A stretch of DNA of 64,000 nucleotides from Nisaea acidiphila (GTDB lineage: Bacteria > Pseudomonadota > Alphaproteobacteria > Thalassobaculales > Thalassobaculaceae), in the NCBI RefSeq assembly GCF_024662015.1, contig NZ_CP102480.1, positions 4,396,501 to 4,460,500 on the forward strand. Direction: 5' to 3'. Within the stretch, counting starts at the first letter, position 1, and each line of letters starts with the position of its first letter. The notes under the pieces are model-generated. The model was not told where the DNA came from and made no database searches. It saw only the letters and a list, made by a program, of their open reading frames with translations. Made by a program: the position numbers and the translations under genes. Below are positions 1-8,355 of the stretch, piece by piece.

Positions 1-137
1 AGGATCCCGGCGACTTCCGCGGCCATCGCATCATCGGTAATCGTGCCGAGCACGCGTTCGACACTCGTCTGGAGATCGGCAAGACCTTCCGACAGGGGTT
101 TTGACTGTTCCGGTCGCAGGCTGGGAGTTGATTTCAC
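1..137 (-). CDS. Partial gene of unknown function (N-terminal end only)
   Basis: A GTG at 135-137 (minus strand), preceded by a GAGG ribosome site about six bases upstream, opens a frame of 45 codons without a stop that runs off the left edge. The visible peptide is polar (begins VKSTPSLRPEQ) and later contains LADLQTSVERVLG, which looks helical. It lies 91 bases downstream of the amidase on the same strand. Only the N-terminus is visible, so no function can be assigned, and the coding call itself is tentative. Confidence 0.4.
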   Translation of the reverse strand, partial: MKSTPSLRPEQSKPLSEGLADLQTSVERVLGTITDDAMAAEVAGI

Positions 138-228
138 TCTCCACCTCGTAATGGTTGTTGTCGGAACGTTTGAAAGTATCTCCCAATCTGTCGGTTCTGT
201 ACAGACATACAGTCCGTTTGGATCAATC

Positions 229-1620
229 CTACGTTGGCATTTTGAACGGGCAGATCGTTTCGTAGGCAGCGCTTCCGGAGAAAACTTTATCCTCGCGATA
301 TTTTGCCGCCACGATCTGCAGGCCCGCGGGCATGCCGTCGCGGGTAAAGCCGCATGGCACGGATGCCGCTGGATGCTGCGTCAGGTTGAATGGATAGGAG
401 AACGGTGTCCATTCCGTCCAGCGCCGCATGCCGGAGCCGGGTGGAACCTCGAGCCCGGCATCGAAAGCTGCAGTCGGCATTGCCGGCGTTAGCAGCAGGT
501 CGTAGCGGTCGAGCAGTCGGTTGATCTCGAAACCGAGCTTCTCGCGCTCCCGAATGGCGTCCTGGTAGTCAGGCAACGTGATTTCCAAGCCTTCGAGGCA
601 TACCTCGGCAAGGCCCGGATCGAGAAGCTCCCGCTGGTCCGGGCCGAGGGCGCGATAGGCATTGGCCGCGCCGGTAAACCAGTGGATCCTGAAAGTCTCC
701 GCGGAGCCGGAGAGCTCTAGGTCGACCTCCTCAATATATGCGCCGAGTTCTGCGAAACGGCGTACTGCCGCCGCGACAAGCTCTGCGATATCCGGATCGA
801 CCTGTGCAAATCCGAGATCGGGGCAGTAGGCGATCCGCATACCGCGGACAGACTTGCCCGAAATCTGCCGGAAGTCGCGTCCGTCGTCCGGCGCAGTGTA
901 CCAATCGGATATATGAGGACCGCTCATCACCGTTAGCATCAGTGCCGCGTCGGCGACGGTCCGGGTCATAGGGCCGACATGGGAGACGGTGCCCATGGCG
1001 CTCGCCGGATATTGCGGCACCCTGCCGAAGGTCGGCTTGATGCCATAAATGCCGGTATAGGCAGCGGGGATACGGATGGAGCCGCCGCCATCCGTACCTT
1101 GGTGCAACGCGCCCATTCCCGTGGCAGCACTTACGGCCGCACCGCCGGAGGAGCCGCCGGGTGTCTTCTCCGGGTTCCAGGGATTGCGGGTGACGCCGGT
1201 GAGGGGGCTGTCCGTGACGCCCTTCCAGCCGATCTCCGGCGTGGTGGTCTTGCCGAGGAAGACGGCTCCGTGATCGCGAAGCCGCGCGACGAAAGGCGCG
1301 TCTTCCGGGGCCCGATATTCCGGATCGGTCGTTTTCGATCCCCGCCGGGTCGGCAGCGCCTTTACGTCAGCGAGATCCTTGATTGTAGTCGGCACTCCAT
1401 CGATCAGTCCCGTCGGCCGGCCGTCGCGCCAGCGCTGCTCCGAAGCCTTCGCCGCTGCCAGTGCGCCTTCCGCATCCACATGGACGAAGGCATTGAGCTT
1501 TCCGTTGTGCGCGTCGATGGCAGCGAGTGCGGCCTCGGTGGCCTCCACGGGTGACAGTGTACCGGCGGCGAAGGACCGGATCAGATCGGTCGCGCTCATC
1601 ATTGCGATGTCACGGCTCAT
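229..1620 (-). CDS. Amidase signature family hydrolase
   Basis: This 463-residue protein is a normal-length member of the amidase signature family (GatA/amidase/FAAH type), which hydrolyses carboxamide bonds in the cytoplasm. The Ser-cisSer-Lys triad can be placed at Lys81 (TTIKD), Ser157 (GGSSGG) and Ser181 (DGGGSIRIPAA); the 24-residue spacing between the two serines is that of characterised members. The start is supported by AAGGAA eight bases before the ATG. It lies 34 bases after a VOC-fold gene and may be co-transcribed with it. No GatB or GatC neighbour is present, so a GatCAB role is unlikely. The physiological substrate cannot be read from the sequence. Confidence 0.9.
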   Translation of the reverse strand: MSRDIAMMSATDLIRSFAAGTLSPVEATEAALAAIDAHNGKLNAFVHVDAEGALAAAKASEQRWRDGRPTGLIDGVPTTIKDLADVKALPTRRGSKTTDPEYRAPEDAPFVARLRDHGAVFLGKTTTPEIGWKGVTDSPLTGVTRNPWNPEKTPGGSSGGAAVSAATGMGALHQGTDGGGSIRIPAAYTGIYGIKPTFGRVPQYPASAMGTVSHVGPMTRTVADAALMLTVMSGPHISDWYTAPDDGRDFRQISGKSVRGMRIAYCPDLGFAQVDPDIAELVAAAVRRFAELGAYIEEVDLELSGSAETFRIHWFTGAANAYRALGPDQRELLDPGLAEVCLEGLEITLPDYQDAIREREKLGFEINRLLDRYDLLLTPAMPTAAFDAGLEVPPGSGMRRWTEWTPFSYPFNLTQHPAASVPCGFTRDGMPAGLQIVAAKYREDKVFSGSAAYETICPFKMPT

Positions 1621-1654
1621 GGCTTCAGTTCCTTATACTCTGCGGTAATGCGCG

Positions 1655-2038
1655 CTACTTCAGCGGTGCCGGCCAGGCAGCGTCCCGGAACTCCTGGATT
1701 TCGAAGCGGTAATTCCCGATGCCGCGGAAGAAAGCGGAATAGACGTTGAATTTCTCGCTGAAAGCGGGAGGTGCGTCGAAGGCGACACCCTTGGCCTTCA
1801 TCTCTTCGTAGAAGCCGTCCACATCCGGCGATACGAAGGAGATCGTTACCGCCGGGTCTTCCGCCGGCGGGCGGTTGGTGCAGACCCCGAGGAAGGCATT
1901 CGGTGCGACCTCGTAGATGTGGCAATTGTCGTTCTGGTTCAGAGCCAGCCTGAAGCCGAGCGTCTCGCTCAGGAACGCGGACGCGGCTGCGAGATCCTGC
2001 GTATAGATGAAGGACAGCATTTGCCCGACGAGCGGCAT
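1655..2038 (-). CDS. Glyoxalase / bleomycin-resistance (VOC) fold protein
   Basis: A 127-residue protein with the beta-alpha-beta-beta-beta pattern of the vicinal oxygen chelate superfamily: an opening LSFIYTQDLAAASAFL strand-helix, a LGFRLAL turn, and a second half with VSPDVDGFYEEMKAKGV. I start it at the ATG at 2038 because GGAG lies 11 bases upstream and the fold begins there; an in-frame ATG at 2110 would add 24 residues that do not look like VOC. Members include glyoxalase I, dioxygenases and antibiotic-binding proteins. The metal ligands cannot be fixed by eye and no substrate is indicated. It is followed by the amidase gene on the same strand. Confidence 0.75.
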   Translation of the reverse strand: MPLVGQMLSFIYTQDLAAASAFLSETLGFRLALNQNDNCHIYEVAPNAFLGVCTNRPPAEDPAVTISFVSPDVDGFYEEMKAKGVAFDAPPAFSEKFNVYSAFFRGIGNYRFEIQEFRDAAWPAPLK

Positions 2039-2161
2039 GACGGCGATAACTCCAGGAAAGTGCGTGGCTCCGGATAAGGCGGAACCGGAACCGAACGGGA
2101 TAGACCGCAAGTCTAGGACGCTTCGATTACCAGGTGCAATTCGCCAGATACGAATTCATCT

Positions 2162-2695
2162 CTAACCATAGGGCTCGATTGAGTCCGCTTGCAGCGAATA
2201 GCCAACTGCGGCGAGATCGTTAGTCTCGTTCAGGATCCCGAGGGTGCCCTCGACATAGACCGGGTCGAACATGTCGCGCGGATCGTAGGGTTCCTCGGTG
2301 CGCACGAGAATGAGCTGGTTCGGCGGTGGCGGGGGCACATGAATGCAGGCGCCGACATACGGCACGAGGATCAGCTCGTTGACGCCAACACCATTGTAGT
2401 CGAGCGGGATGATATAACCGGCGATACGCACATTCTCGCCAATCAGCTCATTGTTCAGATCCGTGCCGTATCCGCCGTCCGTGGTCTGTTCCGGGATCGC
2501 GCCATGCTCGACCACGCCGAGGCGATTCATAGTGGCTTTAAGACGCTCGTCAGGATTGGGAATCAGGTCCTCCCAGAGGATCTCGCGGGGACCTTCTGCC
2601 GCTCTGGCCGGGGAGGGAACGAAGAACGGGGCGGCGAACGCGGCGCCGGCCAGGGCGATAACGGTTCTGCGGGTTCGGAAAAACGACTCTGTCAC
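2162..2695 (-). CDS. DUF3299 exported protein, last gene of the zinc (zrg-type) operon
   Basis: This 177-residue protein has a twin-arginine-like leader (FRTRRTVIALAG, hydrophobic core, cleavage likely near ARA-AEG), so it is probably periplasmic. The mature part has the features of the DUF3299 family: an ILWEDLIPN opening, an IAGYIIPLDY strand and a proline-rich VPYVGACIHVPPPPPNQ segment. DUF3299 genes are commonly found with a DUF2796 protein and a MacB-like ABC transporter, as here, and are linked to zinc acquisition. It starts nine bases after the permease stop, so it is co-transcribed. The molecular role of the domain is unknown; a metal-handling or assembly role is inferred from context. 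Confidence 0.8.
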   Translation of the reverse strand: MTESFFRTRRTVIALAGAAFAAPFFVPSPARAAEGPREILWEDLIPNPDERLKATMNRLGVVEHGAIPEQTTDGGYGTDLNNELIGENVRIAGYIIPLDYNGVGVNELILVPYVGACIHVPPPPPNQLILVRTEEPYDPRDMFDPVYVEGTLGILNETNDLAAVGYSLQADSIEPYG

Positions 2696-2704
2696 GCCAG
2701 CCTC

Positions 2705-3964
2705 CTATTGCCGGATGGTCATACCGTCCGCTAGCGACATCCTGTAGGCCCGAAATGCGGGAAACAGCCCTGAGAGAATACCCGCCAGGACAATGAGGCC
2801 CAAGATCGCAATTTCGCGCGCATTCGGCAGACTGAGAGGCAGATAGAGACCGAAGGCGGTATCCGCAAGGGGACCGGCGATCGCCAGACCCGCCATGAAT
2901 AGAAGGGACCCGGCGGCGGCACCCGCGAGCGAGAGCAGGGCGGCCTCGAGGATCATCAGGTAGGCGATGGTACCGGGGCCCGCGCCGACGGCGCGCAGGA
3001 TGGCCATTTCCCGGCGGCGCTCCGCCAGACTCGAGAGGATGGCAGCTATCATGCCGACCAGAGCCGTGAGGACCACCATCGCAGAAATGGCGGCGAGTGC
3101 GGTTTCCGCGACACCGATGAGCGACCAGAGTTCCTGGAGCGCCACACCCGGCAGGACTGCGAGCAACGGTTCTTCCCGATACTCGTTGATGAAACGCTGC
3201 AGTTTGAAGGTCTTCAGCTTTGAGGTGACGCCGACCAGAACGGCGGTGATCGCCTTCGGCGTCAGGTCCATTTTCCTGACGGCTTCGGCGCTTGTCGATT
3301 GGCCCGGCACGCGCGCCCCGCTTTGCCAGTCGACATGGATGGCCTCTATGGCGGCAAGGCTCACATGCACCGTGCGGTCGACCGGCGTCCCGGTTTTCTT
3401 AAGGATGCCGGAGACGCGGAACGGCATGTCCTCATGCTTGCTGAAGCCGATGGCGCCCAGACCGTGCGCGACCACGATCGGATCACCGACCTTGTAGCCA
3501 AGTTCCTTCGCGACGTCGGCGCCGAGCGTCGTGTCGAACAGGTCCGAGAACGGTGCGCCCGCCAGCATCTCCAGCTTTCTGCCGCCGCGGAAGCGGTAAT
3601 GCTCGAAATAGGCCTCGGTCGTGCCGAGGACGCGAAAACCACGATGGCTGTCGCCGAGGGAGAGGGGGACGGTCCAGGCGACTTCCGGGCGGGCCGCAAT
3701 GTCCCGGTAGCTTTCCCAGGTGATGTTGTTGGTCGCGTTGCCGATCCGGAAGACGGAATAGAGCATGAGCTGCACGGAGCCACTCCGTGCGCCGACGATC
3801 AGATCGGTGCCGGCGATGGTATTTGCGAAGCTCACGCGGGCGCTGGTCCGGGTGCGCTCGACGCTGAGAAAGAGGGCGATGCTAATCGCCAGCGCGAGGA
3901 CCGTGAGGGTTGCCGTGGTTCTGCGGTTGGCGAGCGAGCGGCCGGCGATGCGGAGTAGGGTCAC
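2705..3964 (-). CDS. ABC transporter permease, FtsX/MacB type, of the zinc operon
   Basis: A 419-residue membrane protein with the MacB/FtsX arrangement: one N-terminal membrane segment (about residues 15-35), a large periplasmic domain, and three C-terminal membrane segments (roughly 285-310, 335-360 and 385-405). ERRREMAILRAVGAG is the conserved cytoplasmic coupling region of FtsX-like permeases. It starts with GTG, overlapping the TGA of the upstream ATPase by four bases (GTGA), so the two are translationally coupled. Proteins of this class often move lipoproteins or transmit force rather than transport ions. With the DUF2796 and DUF3299 partners a zinc-related role is likely, but direct zinc passage is not shown. 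Confidence 0.88.
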   Translation of the reverse strand: MTLLRIAGRSLANRRTTATLTVLALAISIALFLSVERTRTSARVSFANTIAGTDLIVGARSGSVQLMLYSVFRIGNATNNITWESYRDIAARPEVAWTVPLSLGDSHRGFRVLGTTEAYFEHYRFRGGRKLEMLAGAPFSDLFDTTLGADVAKELGYKVGDPIVVAHGLGAIGFSKHEDMPFRVSGILKKTGTPVDRTVHVSLAAIEAIHVDWQSGARVPGQSTSAEAVRKMDLTPKAITAVLVGVTSKLKTFKLQRFINEYREEPLLAVLPGVALQELWSLIGVAETALAAISAMVVLTALVGMIAAILSSLAERRREMAILRAVGAGPGTIAYLMILEAALLSLAGAAAGSLLFMAGLAIAGPLADTAFGLYLPLSLPNAREIAILGLIVLAGILSGLFPAFRAYRMSLADGMTIRQ

Positions 3965-4674
3965 GAACCGGGCTCCGATCTCAGGATCTCCTCGGTCCGG
4001 ACGACCCGGTCGAAGCGCGGCGCGAGACGGTCGTCGTGGCTCACCATCAGCAGGCTGGAGCCCTGCCGGTCGAGCTGGGCGAACAGCAGCTCCAGAAACC
4101 GTTCCTGGCTGTCTGTATCGAGCGCCGAGGTCGGCTCGTCCGCGACGATGAGTTCCGGCGCGCCGATCAGGGCGCGGGCCGCGGCGACGCGTTGCTGCTG
4201 CCCGGTGCTGAGCCGGGAGGCCGACCGTCGGCGCAGGTCGCCGTCAGGGAGCGCGAGCCGGGTCAGCAAATCCTCGATCGCTGATTCCGGATCTGCCGTG
4301 CGGGCCGTCCGCCCGGGCGCGAAGGCAAGACCGAGACGGACATTCTCACGCGCCGAGGCATAAGGCAGCAGATTGAACATCTGAAAGATCACGCCGATAT
4401 GCTCTGCCCGGAACCGGTCGCGGCGGCCGGCGGATAGGGTGGCGAGGTCGGTGCCGAGAATTTCCACCCGCCCGGCCGACGGAGTCGAAATCCCGCAGAT
4501 GAGGCCGAGCAGGGTTGATTTTCCCCCGCCAGAGCGGCCGAGCAGGAGTACCCGCTCGGCCCGGCGGACGTCAAACCTGTCGACTGCAATCCGGTAGCCG
4601 GTTTCAGTCCAGGTGAACGCGATATTCGAGAGCGAAATCGCGGGCGTTTCGGCCGGTCTTTTGGTTTCGCTCAC
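3961..4674 (-). CDS. ABC transporter ATP-binding protein (LolD/MacB type) of the zinc operon
   Basis: A 237-residue ATPase with a complete set of motifs: Walker A GRSGGGKS at 46-53, signature LSTGQQQRVAAARAL, Walker B LIVADEPTSALD, and the switch histidine in MVSHDDRL. Size and motif context match LolD/MacB-type ATPases that pair with FtsX-like permeases. Its stop overlaps the start of the permease gene, and it begins 24 bases after the DUF2796 gene. It should bind ATP on the cytoplasmic face of the permease dimer. Expression is probably zinc-dependent through the Zur box upstream of the operon. Confidence 0.92.
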   Translation of the reverse strand: MSETKRPAETPAISLSNIAFTWTETGYRIAVDRFDVRRAERVLLLGRSGGGKSTLLGLICGISTPSAGRVEILGTDLATLSAGRRDRFRAEHIGVIFQMFNLLPYASARENVRLGLAFAPGRTARTADPESAIEDLLTRLALPDGDLRRRSASRLSTGQQQRVAAARALIGAPELIVADEPTSALDTDSQERFLELLFAQLDRQGSSLLMVSHDDRLAPRFDRVVRTEEILRSEPGS

Positions 4675-4698
4675 GGCAATCGGATTTTCCTGACGGGA

Positions 4699-5247
4699 TC
4701 ACTTCTTCAGGGAGATGTTAGGCTCATCCCGTTCCACTTCGTAGTGGAATTGGCCGCTCGTGCCGATGATTGTCACTTCGAGTTCTTCGCTGTTCGGGAA
4801 GGCCGCGAAGAACGGAAAGGCCATGCCGGAGATCCGGGCGGTGTCGTCGCAGGAAAGCTCGTAGGCGACGTGGAACTCGGAATGTTCGCCTTCCTCATGG
4901 TCGTGCGACTCATTTTTTGCATGCTCTTCGTGATGGTCCTCGAGGTGCGCCTCCTCGAAACGGCAGGCGGTTCCGTCGAATCGGAACAGCGCAACGCCGT
5001 TCTTGAGCTTCTCTTCCGCGGCCTCGACAGCGGCTTTATCGCTGTCGGATTTCGGCTCGTGCTCAAAGCCGACGATATCGGCACCGGGAATTTCGAGCTC
5101 CATTAGGACCCGGTTGTCCTCGAAAGCGATATTGAGGGTCCCATGACCATGTTCATGGGCGTGCGCCGAGCGGGTTTCGCTCGCATGCACGGCGGGGACT
5201 GAGACGGTCCCGAAGAGAAATAGGGCGGCGGCGGCTTTACGGATCAT
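4699..5247 (-). CDS. zrgA: DUF2796 / ZrgA-like periplasmic zinc-binding protein
   Basis: First gene of the zinc operon. The 182-residue product has a signal peptide (hydrophobic AAAALFLFGTVSVPA, cleavage near VHA-SET) and two histidine-rich stretches: HAHEHGHG just after the leader, and a longer His/Glu/Asp-rich run at about 97-126 containing DHHEEH and HDHEEGEH. The two conserved halves around this loop, including the IPGADIVGFEH and AFPFFAAF segments, match the DUF2796 family, whose Vibrio member ZrgA is a zinc-binding component of an alternative zinc importer. The loop probably captures zinc in the periplasm. A palindromic Zur-like box lies 38 bases upstream of the start, which supports zinc-repressed expression. 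Confidence 0.85.
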   Translation of the reverse strand: MIRKAAAALFLFGTVSVPAVHASETRSAHAHEHGHGTLNIAFEDNRVLMELEIPGADIVGFEHEPKSDSDKAAVEAAEEKLKNGVALFRFDGTACRFEEAHLEDHHEEHAKNESHDHEEGEHSEFHVAYELSCDDTARISGMAFPFFAAFPNSEELEVTIIGTSGQFHYEVERDEPNISLKK

Positions 5248-5282
5248 GGCTCATGGGTCCCAGAGCAGGTGCGATATAGGAA

Positions 5283-5300
5283 GTGATGTTATAACATTTC
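5283..5300 (-). promoter_or_regulatory. Candidate Zur box (zinc-responsive operator) for the zrg operon
   Basis: A perfect 12-bp palindrome ATGTTATAACAT lies at 5286-5297, extended on one side to GAAATGTTATAACATC on the minus strand. It matches the alphaproteobacterial Zur operator consensus, which is built on GTTATAAC-type cores flanked by A/T. It sits 38-50 bases upstream of the zrgA start, and the TATAAC inside it could itself be a -10 element, so a bound repressor would block initiation. The assignment rests on the palindrome plus the zinc-binding product directly downstream. No zur gene is in the window. Confidence 0.75.
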
Positions 5301-5334
5301 ATATTCGAGCTGCCAGCGCCGATCGTGGACTGCG

Positions 5335-5526
5335 TCAATTTTGTCCCTGGATCTTGATCCTGGAACCTTCGCGTGGCGTGCAATCGCCGCTCAGCCATTG
5401 CTGGACCATGCTTTCCTTGCAGGCTGTCCAAGGCCGTTCGACCCCACCGCCGAACTCTTCCTGATAGATCGTCGCAAACGCTATGACCGCGAGAAGCGCG
5501 GCCAATATCCACATGCCTCTGCTCAT
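5335..5526 (-). CDS. Small single-pass membrane protein, unknown function
   Basis: A 63-residue protein starting at the ATG at 5526, preceded by GGGAG with ideal spacing. It opens with MSRGMW and an N-terminal hydrophobic segment (ILAALLAVIAFATIY), followed by a short polar tail with two cysteines (TACKES and GDCTPREGS). The segment could be an uncleaved anchor or a signal peptide. It lies between ycgN and the zinc operon on the same strand, but the Zur box and an 87-base gap separate it from zrgA. The cysteines and small size suggest a periplasmic tail; no family was recognised. Confidence 0.6.
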   Translation of the reverse strand: MSRGMWILAALLAVIAFATIYQEEFGGGVERPWTACKESMVQQWLSGDCTPREGSRIKIQGQN

Positions 5527-5599
5527 CTTCGCTCCCTTTCTCCGGACCAGATTTGGGGATGCCGCCATCCGCTTAAAAGAGGAAAGTTGTCGTATTATA

Positions 5600-6061
5600 T
5601 TATTCGGCCCACTCCACGATATGGTCCGGGAGTTTTTCGTCGGGCACCAGGGTTTCCGACACGGCACGGCCACGTACGGAAATACCGGCCTCGTGCACCA
5701 TTTCCCGGTCGCCGCAGATCAGGTGGTGCCAGAACGGCAGATCCCGGCCTTCCTTGACGAGGCGGTAGGCACAGGTCGACGGCATCCAGATCAGGTCTTC
5801 CAGAAGCTTTGGCGTCAGGATCACGCAGTCCGGCACCTTGGCTTTCCGGTTCGGATAGTCCTTGCATCGGCAGGATTGGCAGTCGAGCAGGCTGCAGGCG
5901 ACGTCCGTGTAGTGCAGGTCGTCGGTGACGTCGTCGATCAGTTTCACGAGACAGCATTTGCCGCAACCGTCGCAGAGAGTCTCCCACTGCTCGGAGGTCA
6001 TCTCCTCCAGCGGTGTGGTTTTCCAGTAAGGCGTCTGCCCCATGTCGCAGTCGAGACTCAT
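5600..6061 (-). CDS. YcgN / UPF0260 cysteine-cluster protein
   Basis: This 153-residue protein matches the YcgN (UPF0260) family in length and in its cysteine pattern: CDGCGKCC near residue 30, then [17 protein letters not shown] and later DCVILTP, CAYRLV and HLICGDRE. The cysteines suggest binding of zinc or an iron-sulfur cluster, but no biochemical role is established for the family. It begins one base after the stop of the alpha/beta hydrolase gene upstream (6062-6913), so it is probably co-transcribed with it. Start choice is supported by the family's short N-terminus before the first cysteine cluster. Confidence 0.85.
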   Translation of the reverse strand: MSLDCDMGQTPYWKTTPLEEMTSEQWETLCDGCGKCCLVKLIDDVTDDLHYTDVACSLLDCQSCRCKDYPNRKAKVPDCVILTPKLLEDLIWMPSTCAYRLVKEGRDLPFWHHLICGDREMVHEAGISVRGRAVSETLVPDEKLPDHIVEWAE

Positions 6062-6913
6062 TCAGGCGCCGCCGGCAATCCGGTCGAGGACCGGCAGAAG
6101 CTGTTCGCGGAAGGCTGTGGGGTTCTCGGACATCGGGAAATGTCCCATCTCTTTCATGATGATAGCTTTCGCGCCTGGGATGCGCTTAGCCGTCTCGATC
6201 GTATCCTCCGGCGTGCAGGAGTAATCGTACTCGCCGGTCATGAGATAGACCGGGCAGGTGCCGGTATCGATGGTCCCGCTCTCGTGGGCATAGTCGCTGT
6301 CGGTCCGGTAGAAATGCATGTCGCCTTTGAAGACCTCCGGACCGCCCTGGTAATAGTGCCAGAGCGTCTCCCAGCGAAATTCGTCCGGACTCTGCGGCGC
6401 GACGAGGCCGGAGACGAGGGCGGCGCAGAAATCGCCGCGCAGGAATTCCGGACTCTCCAGCCAGGAATTGTCATACCAGGGCGAGGGGTGGTCGGATCCC
6501 TCGAGACCGATCACGCCGCGCAGCGCCGCGCCTTTTTCCAGCGCGAGGCGGACGACCACGCGGCCACCCATGGAGCAGCCCATGACCACGGGCCGGTCGA
6601 GGTCCATCGCCTCCGAAAAGGCCTCGACGGCAGCGACGTAGAACGCGCTCGTCAACTTGTATTCCTCGTCCTGCCAGCCTTCCGGCGGATTGGACTTGCC
6701 GTGCCACGGCAGGTCGAAGGCGACAACCCGGAAACGGTCGGTCACGGCTTCGTCGCACATCAGGTGCCGGTACTGGCTCGAATGGGCTCCGGCGGTATGC
6801 AGGCAAAGCAGCGGGATGCCGGCGCCGGCTTCCTCGAAATAGATCCTGTAGGGCCGGCCCTCGATCTCGAGGTGGATGTAGCGGCCGGTAATTGGCTCGA
6901 TCCGGGCGCTCAT
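6062..6913 (-). CDS. Alpha/beta-fold hydrolase
   Basis: A 283-residue alpha/beta hydrolase. The oxyanion strand ends LLCLHTAGAHS, the nucleophile elbow is GCSMGG with Ser114, the acid lies in the MTGEYDYSC segment, and the base is the histidine in KEMGHFPMSENP near residue 258. This is the layout of meta-cleavage product hydrolases, haloalkane dehalogenase relatives and lactonases. Its start overlaps the stop of the SCP2-like gene (6910-7284) by four bases, so hydrolase, SCP2-like and SDR genes probably form one operon acting on a shared hydrophobic or acyl substrate. The substrate is not evident. Confidence 0.85.
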   Translation of the reverse strand: MSARIEPITGRYIHLEIEGRPYRIYFEEAGAGIPLLCLHTAGAHSSQYRHLMCDEAVTDRFRVVAFDLPWHGKSNPPEGWQDEEYKLTSAFYVAAVEAFSEAMDLDRPVVMGCSMGGRVVVRLALEKGAALRGVIGLEGSDHPSPWYDNSWLESPEFLRGDFCAALVSGLVAPQSPDEFRWETLWHYYQGGPEVFKGDMHFYRTDSDYAHESGTIDTGTCPVYLMTGEYDYSCTPEDTIETAKRIPGAKAIIMKEMGHFPMSENPTAFREQLLPVLDRIAGGA

Positions 6914-7284
6914 GATCCGGCCTCCTGTCGGAGCGTCCGGGGCAGAGCGAGCAACTCCTTCACGTATCGCAGATTATGCAGCAGCGGAGCCGTGTTGCCT
7001 TCAAGGCTCGCATGCCTGTAGCGCGTCATCGCGAACAGGTCCTGATAGCCGGGCGGCGGTGCGTCGGACCAGAAGAATTCCCAGACCTCCTTCGGGGCGC
7101 GGATGGCGAAATCCCAACTCCGCATCTTGAAGGGACCGGTTTCCACCGCGGCGACGGCGCCGTTCTCGACAGTTACGTGATAGAGAGTTTCGCCAACTTC
7201 AAGCAGGAAAGAGGAGCGCATATAGCGGCCGATGTGGCGGAGGTGAGGACGCGCGGTGACGGCCTCGGTCAGGCATTCGAACAT
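6910..7284 (-). CDS. SCP2-like (sterol carrier-type) small protein
   Basis: A 124-residue protein with the strand pattern of SCP2-type lipid-binding domains: FLLEVGETLYHVTVENGAV in the first half, then an FAIRAPKEVWEFFW segment resembling the family's 'dl.l.s.edw..l' region, and a C-terminal helix. It contains no catalytic motif. It overlaps the hydrolase start by four bases (ATGA) and follows the SDR gene by 16 bases, so the three are likely co-expressed. A carrier or binding role for a hydrophobic substrate is inferred from the resemblance. The family call is tentative, as the similarity is pattern-level only. Confidence 0.5.
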   Translation of the reverse strand: MFECLTEAVTARPHLRHIGRYMRSSFLLEVGETLYHVTVENGAVAAVETGPFKMRSWDFAIRAPKEVWEFFWSDAPPPGYQDLFAMTRYRHASLEGNTAPLLHNLRYVKELLALPRTLRQEAGS

Positions 7285-7300
7285 GTTTCGCTCTCCTCTT

Positions 7301-8053
7301 TCAGTAGACCGCGCGGCCGCCGGAGAGATCGAAGCAGGCGCCCGAGTTGAAGCTGCATTCTTCCGACAGCAGCCAGCATGTCATCGCCGCAACCTCTTCA
7401 GCGGTGCCGAGACGCGCCATCGGGCATTTCAAGATCATTATTTCAACATGTTTCGGGTCCGCATTCGCGACCATCTCGGTCTCGATCGGACCCGGCGCGA
7501 TGCAGTTGATCAGGACGCCGGTATTCAGCATTTCCTTGCTCATCGCCTTCGTGAAGGCGATGACGCCTGCTTTTGCGGCGCTATATGCTGGAGCGTTCGC
7601 CGTACCTTCCTTACCCGCGATCGAGGCGATGTTCACGATCCGCCCGAAACCGCGTTCCGCCATGCCGGGGGCAATGGTCTTGGAGCAGAGGAAAACGCCG
7701 GTCAGATCGATGTCGATGACCTTTTTCCAGTCGGGTAGCGCGTAGGAAACCGTCGGCACGGTCGGTCCGATGATTCCGGCGCTGTTCACCAGGAGATCGA
7801 TGGGGCCGATGGCACCGACGGTATTGGCATGGGCGACGGAGACGCTCGCCTCGGAACTGACATCAACGGTAGTCGCGACCAGCCCCGGCGGGCTCCCGAG
7901 TTCCGATACCCGGGCCGCGAGCCCCTCGTCATCGACGTCCCAGAGCGCGACCTTGCCGCCGTTTTCCAGAATACGTTTGGCCACGGCGAGGCCTATGCCC
8001 TTCGCGCCGCCCGTGACGATCGCCGCGCGGTCGGTGAATTCTCCATCCTTCAA
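7301..8053 (-). CDS. Short-chain dehydrogenase/reductase (FabG-like)
   Basis: A 250-residue classical SDR. The nucleotide-binding motif is VTGGAKGIGLAVA near the N-terminus, followed by NSAGI (the NAG element), the Ser of IASIAGKEG, and the YSAAKAG catalytic Tyr-Lys pair; the IAPGPIETEM segment is typical of FabG-like enzymes. The WDVDDEG after the second strand places an Asp where NAD(H)-preferring enzymes have one. It heads a likely operon with the SCP2-like and hydrolase genes. It would interconvert a hydroxyl and a keto group on an unknown substrate. Confidence 0.88.
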   Translation of the reverse strand: MKDGEFTDRAAIVTGGAKGIGLAVAKRILENGGKVALWDVDDEGLAARVSELGSPPGLVATTVDVSSEASVSVAHANTVGAIGPIDLLVNSAGIIGPTVPTVSYALPDWKKVIDIDLTGVFLCSKTIAPGMAERGFGRIVNIASIAGKEGTANAPAYSAAKAGVIAFTKAMSKEMLNTGVLINCIAPGPIETEMVANADPKHVEIMILKCPMARLGTAEEVAAMTCWLLSEECSFNSGACFDLSGGRAVY

Positions 8054-8109
8054 GGCGCTTCTCCCCAGACGCTCGATTTATCCAATCCGGACTCTTGTTC
8101 GGTCCGGTA

Positions 8110-8355
8110 TCAAGAAGAGGCGAGGGTGAATTCTCCCTCACGAATCCGGTCGGGCCAATCCGCGACCATATCAGCCACCGCCTGCTCACCGTAATTCTCG
8201 ATCATATCGGTCAATGCCGCAAAGATCGCAGAGGAAGCCACCATTTCGGGCGCGCAGCCGTTGTCGACCGCTTCGTCCCAGGCTTCGAGGATGAGCTTGA
8301 GTGCTATGCGTTTCTGTTCGTCGTCCGGCAAGACACCCGCATCCGAGTCCGACAT
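8110..8355 (-). CDS. Small conserved-looking helical protein, unknown function
   Basis: An 81-residue acidic protein beginning MSDSDAG. I use the ATG at 8355 because GGAG stands six bases upstream; a GTG at 8370 would add five residues. The sequence is helical, with LKLILEAWDEAVDNG and an AAIFAALTDMIENYG helix, and ends EGEFTLASS. It shows no membrane segment or known motif. It is divergent from the cupin gene, with a 115-base gap that must hold promoters for both. It lies 56 bases upstream of the SDR gene and could be co-transcribed. Function unknown. Confidence 0.65.
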   Translation of the reverse strand: MSDSDAGVLPDDEQKRIALKLILEAWDEAVDNGCAPEMVASSAIFAALTDMIENYGEQAVADMVADWPDRIREGEFTLASS

